Made by a program: the position numbers and the translations under genes. Below, piece after piece: positions 60,970 through 64,000 of a stretch of DNA of 64,000 bases. Position 1 is the first letter of the stretch; every line of letters begins with the position of its first letter. Origin of the DNA: Egerieimonas sp900552095 (GTDB lineage: Bacteria > Bacillota > Clostridia > Lachnospirales > Lachnospiraceae); NCBI GenBank assembly GCA_902469965.1, contig CABREP010000003.1, positions 3,575 through 67,574 of the forward strand, given 5' to 3'. The notes under the pieces are model-generated. The model was not told the origin of the DNA, ran no database searches, and saw only the letters and a program-made list of their open reading frames with translations.

Positions 60970-61833
60970 TCACCTCCCGGCACATCGGGAACATTCTCCC
61001 TTATGTGCCACTTCTGATTTTTTTACCATTTCCACATGCCGTGTAAGACCACTGCAGTCCCGGGAACTGTGATATGCTTCTCCCTGGGGAGAGAGATAGA
61101 CACATGCCCCTCCTCCTCCGCATTTTTCACAGGCATGATACCTTCCGCCCTGTTCATTCCTCAGCTCCTCCACCTGGCTTCTGTTTGCCTGATAGACAGT
61201 CAGCTGTAAATACGTACAGTTCCTGTCTGTGTGATAAACACTCTGATTCTCCGTAATGAAAACCATCTCTTCTGCCTCTTCCTCTCCCGGTCCTTCCGGC
61301 AGATCTCCCTGATAACCCACCCAGGCATGTACCTCTGCCTGATTATAAAGCGGTATCGGCGGCGTCTTAAAAAATCCCACCGGCAGACGATATTCATACC
61401 GGATCTTCAGCTTTATCCTGCTTCCATCCCAGGTATCTCCCTCAAACCGCAGATTCCCGCATCCTCGCGGCATCTTCAGCCTGCCGGCCGCATAGGCCTG
61501 ACAGGCCGCATCCGTCAGGGTTCCCTTCTCCTCCCCGGCTGTATACGCATACATTCCCAGCTTTCTCGCACTGGAATCCAGAGAAAGGCTCACCCTGGCC
61601 TGTACCGCATAAATATTCAGCATACCGATCAGCATAAGAAGCGCCAGGAAAAAGAGCGGCAGCGCTGCCGCCACCTCCACCGTCAGGCTTCCCCTGAAAA
61701 GAGAAGCACAAAAACATACTTTTTCCGAAGCTTTCTCCGGCCTGCTCATCGGGGCTGCACAGACCGGTTTCTTCCGAAGAGAGCGTGTTCTCGGTTTTCT
61801 TTTTGCATATCTGTGCTGCTCCGGAAAAAGCAT
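60970..61833 (-). CDS. TadE-like pseudopilin with duplicated C-terminal Cys/His motif
   Basis: A 287-residue protein. A basic, Cys-containing N-terminus (1-46) precedes the pilin signature RGSLTVEVAAALPLFFLALL (47-66), the cleavage site and membrane helix. A soluble beta-rich part follows. The C-terminus holds two copies of Y-H-[ST]-x-R-[ND]-C-[ST] (VYHTDRNCT at 199-207 and AYHSSRDCS at 253-261), each followed by C-x-x-C (CEKC 235-238, CSRC 281-284), likely two metal sites. It starts after GGAGGTAC, 20 bases downstream of the DUF5702 gene. A minor pilin with an unusual surface module. Confidence 0.8.
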   Translation of the reverse strand: MLFPEQHRYAKRKPRTRSLRKKPVCAAPMSRPEKASEKVCFCASLFRGSLTVEVAAALPLFFLALLMLIGMLNIYAVQARVSLSLDSSARKLGMYAYTAGEEKGTLTDAACQAYAAGRLKMPRGCGNLRFEGDTWDGSRIKLKIRYEYRLPVGFFKTPPIPLYNQAEVHAWVGYQGDLPEGPGEEEAEEMVFITENQSVYHTDRNCTYLQLTVYQANRSQVEELRNEQGGRYHACEKCGGGGACVYLSPQGEAYHSSRDCSGLTRHVEMVKKSEVAHKGECSRCAGR

Positions 61834-61853
61834 GCTTTTGTACCTCCCTTCCC

Positions 61854-63299
61854 TTAAGTTTCTCCATATCCATAACCGCGGGATACAGACAGCCGGATTC
61901 CTCCGCCTTCTGCCTCTGCCTGCGCCTCCAGCTGTCCAATACAGTGATCCAGCCTGAAAGATTCCTTTCCTTCCCTTTCCCGCATACCATATTCCACCAT
62001 ATCCATTCCCCGCATCACCTGTTTTTCTTCATTCACCGCCAAAAGCAGAATCCTTAAATATCCTCTGTAATCCAGCCCCTCTTCCTGCTCCTTCCTGAGA
62101 CTGTCCAGCCCGTCTGCCAGATGAACCAGCTGATCCAGTTCCAGCTGCCAGGATCCTTCTGTTTTTACCAAAGGAACCTTTCCTCCATCCAGGAGCGTCC
62201 GCACATCCAGAACACTCTCCCCGAAAGCCCAGCATGCCTGCAGGGCTTTCTGTATCAGTCCCTTCGCCACAGGAAGTCCGATGGATGCTGAAATCGCAGC
62301 AGCCATCGCGGATGCCTGCGCCCGCTTACTTCCATCCGTGAGCAAATGCGCAAAGTTAGATGCCTCTCTGATCAGCAGAAGCTGGCTGACCACTCCTTTT
62401 AAATTTTCCTCATCTTTTTCTTTCCCCTTCAGAACATATTCCAGCTCATATCTGTTTCCTGCGCCTTCATCTGTATAACAGGATAAATACTCCAGCAGAT
62501 ATTCCTGAAAAAGCAGCTTTTCCGTTATTCCCCTCTCTTCCGGCAAAACCTGAAGGCCAAATCCTTTTTCCAGTGTTCGCCCGGACACCAGCTCCTGTTT
62601 TTCAAAAGATTCCTCTGAAAGATTTTCCAGATCCTTTACAACCAGTCCAAGAACGCCCTTTTTCCAGATTTTACGGATGACGTCAATCGGATTTTCCACC
62701 GGTTCTGCAGGTGTCTGCAGTTCTTCTCCCTCTTCTTCCTGCTCCTTTTTTAATTCTTCCAGATCAGACTCATAATTCTCCAGGACTTCCTCATTCGCTT
62801 CCCCCGAATGAATCTCATCCTGATTCTCAAGAATTTCCCTCTCTCCTTCCACAAGTTCGAGAAGGCTGCGTATCCCCTGGCTCCCCAGGTTTTCTTTCAT
62901 TACTTCCACCGCCTGCAGGCGAAAAGCTTCTCCTTTGCGATCCGTCGCCAGCGTATATCCCGTCAGACCCGCATGATCGATGCGCAGTCCCCAGATATTC
63001 TTCTTCCATCCGCTTTCCGCTGCAGAACCTTCTTTCATCCCCTGGTAAATACAGTCGCAGAGCAAATCCTGCCTGAATTTTTCTCCGCCAAAACTTCCAT
63101 CCACAAACAGCAGCCCATACTGCTCCAGAAGTACAGGATCATACCGGGCAAACACTGAATAAAGACTCTGGTGAATTCCGACAGACAGCTGCGTTCTCGC
63201 TCCGGCAATCCGGACAGACCGGTAAATCACCTGAAAAAGCAAAAGAAACACAGACAGCATCAGACACAGATAAATTGTAATGCTTCCTTTCTTTGCCAT
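61854..63299 (-). CDS. DUF5702 domain membrane protein of the tad locus
   Basis: A 481-residue protein with a pilin-like N-terminus: MAKKGSITIYLCLMLSVFLL, one membrane helix, then a long extracellular helical region with a Glu-rich stretch (about 155-205) and AQASAMAAAISASIGLPVAK. DUF5702 proteins are regularly found among Lachnospiraceae tad genes. The role is unknown; the start resembles TadG-like minor pilins. Confidence 0.8.
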   Translation of the reverse strand: MAKKGSITIYLCLMLSVFLLLFQVIYRSVRIAGARTQLSVGIHQSLYSVFARYDPVLLEQYGLLFVDGSFGGEKFRQDLLCDCIYQGMKEGSAAESGWKKNIWGLRIDHAGLTGYTLATDRKGEAFRLQAVEVMKENLGSQGIRSLLELVEGEREILENQDEIHSGEANEEVLENYESDLEELKKEQEEEGEELQTPAEPVENPIDVIRKIWKKGVLGLVVKDLENLSEESFEKQELVSGRTLEKGFGLQVLPEERGITEKLLFQEYLLEYLSCYTDEGAGNRYELEYVLKGKEKDEENLKGVVSQLLLIREASNFAHLLTDGSKRAQASAMAAAISASIGLPVAKGLIQKALQACWAFGESVLDVRTLLDGGKVPLVKTEGSWQLELDQLVHLADGLDSLRKEQEEGLDYRGYLRILLLAVNEEKQVMRGMDMVEYGMREREGKESFRLDHCIGQLEAQAEAEGGGIRLSVSRGYGYGET

Positions 63300-63326
63300 G
63301 AGATACGCTCCTTTCTCCGGGATTTT

Positions 63327-63500
63327 TTAGATGCCGTTACTCTGACTTGTGATCTTAGACAGCAGGCTGTTCACAAGGCTGACCAGCTGCTTTTTGAAAA
63401 TAATAACCAGTCCTACCAAAACCACCAGAATCAGTATGATTTCCACCACACCTACCGCATCCTCTTCTTCCCAAAACGCGCGAAGTTCTCCGATATTCAT
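63327..63500 (-). CDS. Flp1-family type IVb pilin
   Basis: A 57-residue pilin subunit. ATG at 63500 behind AAAGGGGGTG. MNIGELRAFWEEEDAVGVVE is followed by one long membrane helix (IILILVVLVGLVIIF) and a short KKQLVSLVNSLLSKIT tail. The D-A-V-G-V-V-E region with Glu at the helix start is the Flp processing site (G/E-type). Small size, position after tadC and before the minor pilins identify it as the major structural pilin of the Tad system. The gene is short and easily missed. Confidence 0.82.
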   Translation of the reverse strand: MNIGELRAFWEEEDAVGVVEIILILVVLVGLVIIFKKQLVSLVNSLLSKITSQSNGI

Positions 63501-63523
63501 CACCCCCTTTCCGCAGTTTTCTT

Positions 63524-64000
63524 CTATAAGCCAAAGGACATCCAGGCTGGTACCAGGATAATCACGAAGATAATTCCAAGAAGAAGAATCATGGGAAACA
63601 GAAGTTTTGTCCCCGCTTCTTCCCCCAGGATCTTTGCCTGCCTTTTTCTGTCATCGAAAGCCTGCGCCGATTCCTGTTCCAGCAGTTCCAGAAGATGCCG
63701 GTTGCCTTTTCGCAGATTCTGAACCAGAAGAGTCGCCAGCGTTTTGTAAGCGGCCAGAGGGCAGCTTCCGCCCAGATGCTCATAAGCTGCCGCCTCCGGC
63801 ACCCCCTGTTCCATCTCCCGGCAGCACAGCGTCAGAGCATCATAAGCATACCGCGCCTTGGCTCCCCGCTTCCTCCTCATCTGATAATCCGCAGAGAGCC
63901 GGGCAAATGCCCGCCGGGCGGACAATCCGGCACTGAGCAGCAGCGCAAGCTGATTTACTATCTCCGGGTAATCTGCCATCATCTGCCGCTCCCTCATCTC
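63524..64000 (-). CDS. tadC: TadC-like type II secretion F-domain protein (5' end cut by window)
   Basis: The C-terminal 157 residues of an inner-membrane platform protein of the T2SF/TadC family: YPEIVNQLALLLSAGLSARR, FARLSADYQ, EQGVPEAAAYEHLG, SCPLAAYKTLATLLVQNLRK, LGEEAGTKLLFPMILLLGII and a final hydrophobic helix. The reading frame is open to the window edge, so the visible first Met is probably internal. It precedes the Flp pilin gene in the tad operon. Confidence 0.85.
   Translation of the reverse strand, partial: EMRERQMMADYPEIVNQLALLLSAGLSARRAFARLSADYQMRRKRGAKARYAYDALTLCCREMEQGVPEAAAYEHLGGSCPLAAYKTLATLLVQNLRKGNRHLLELLEQESAQAFDDRKRQAKILGEEAGTKLLFPMILLLGIIFVIILVPAWMSFGL

Noticed and set aside
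61442..61990. 182-codon frame overlapping the DUF5702/TadE junction
   Set aside because: Lies in another frame over two well supported tad genes and has no start site.

Overview
The window looks like chromosomal DNA from a Gram-positive, spore-forming gut anaerobe of the Lachnospiraceae type (Clostridia). This is inferred from family content: long-form HPF, an 857-residue SecA with an SEC-C tail, bifunctional AdhE behind a Rex-like operator, RbsABC-type sugar importers, a two-gene SUF locus, an SpmA homologue, a tad/Flp pilus locus with DUF5702 and DUF6382-FHA proteins, and strong Shine-Dalgarno sites with sigma-A type promoters. No rRNA, tRNA, CRISPR array, transposase or integrase was seen. 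Most genes lie on the minus strand.

Layout. 0-9.5 kb is housekeeping and envelope: NSS transporter, FKBP/trigger-factor-like lipoprotein and deacetylase-like protein (one operon), a small membrane protein, secA, hpf, a eukaryotic-type hisA and a repeat-rich lipoprotein. 9.6-15 kb is a plus-strand operon (DUF819 membrane protein, transglutaminase-like protein, M20 dipeptidase, L-Ala-D/L-Glu-type epimerase) that looks like uptake and breakdown of peptidoglycan dipeptides, with an unusual leader. It converges on an M20D amidohydrolase and a DUF3100 transporter split in two (15-17.6 kb). 17.8-19.75 kb is dapA-dapB under a lysine riboswitch.

19.7-33.2 kb is the most unusual part. Five tightly overlapping genes encode an HPr-kinase-like P-loop protein, a PqqD-like protein, an S26-type peptidase with a Ser/His pair, an ABC exporter and a nucleotidyltransferase. 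Next to them are three secreted or membrane-anchored proteins of 165, 1106 and 1573 residues. These differ in size and architecture, but all end in exactly -WTGYY, encoded by an identical 20-base block. The two giants are beta-helix surface proteins with twin promoters that carry the same palindrome. A 38-codon peptide gene with a Y-x-x-P-x-M motif follows the larger giant. I read this as an undescribed C-terminal-tag or RiPP-like surface-protein modification and export system.

33.4-36.1 kb: an SSB-like protein and typA/bipA. 36.2-44 kb: a DeoR-controlled sugar locus (binding protein, RbsA/RbsC importer, two class II aldolases, an FGGY kinase). 44-48.5 kb: a two-gene SUF system and adhE. 48.6-50.7 kb: a CapA-family protein and a small alarmone synthetase. 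50.9-58.1 kb: a second importer with two zinc dehydrogenases and a ROK regulator, probably for a polyol. 58.2-64 kb: an SpmA homologue and the distal part of a tad pilus operon, whose tadC is cut by the window end.
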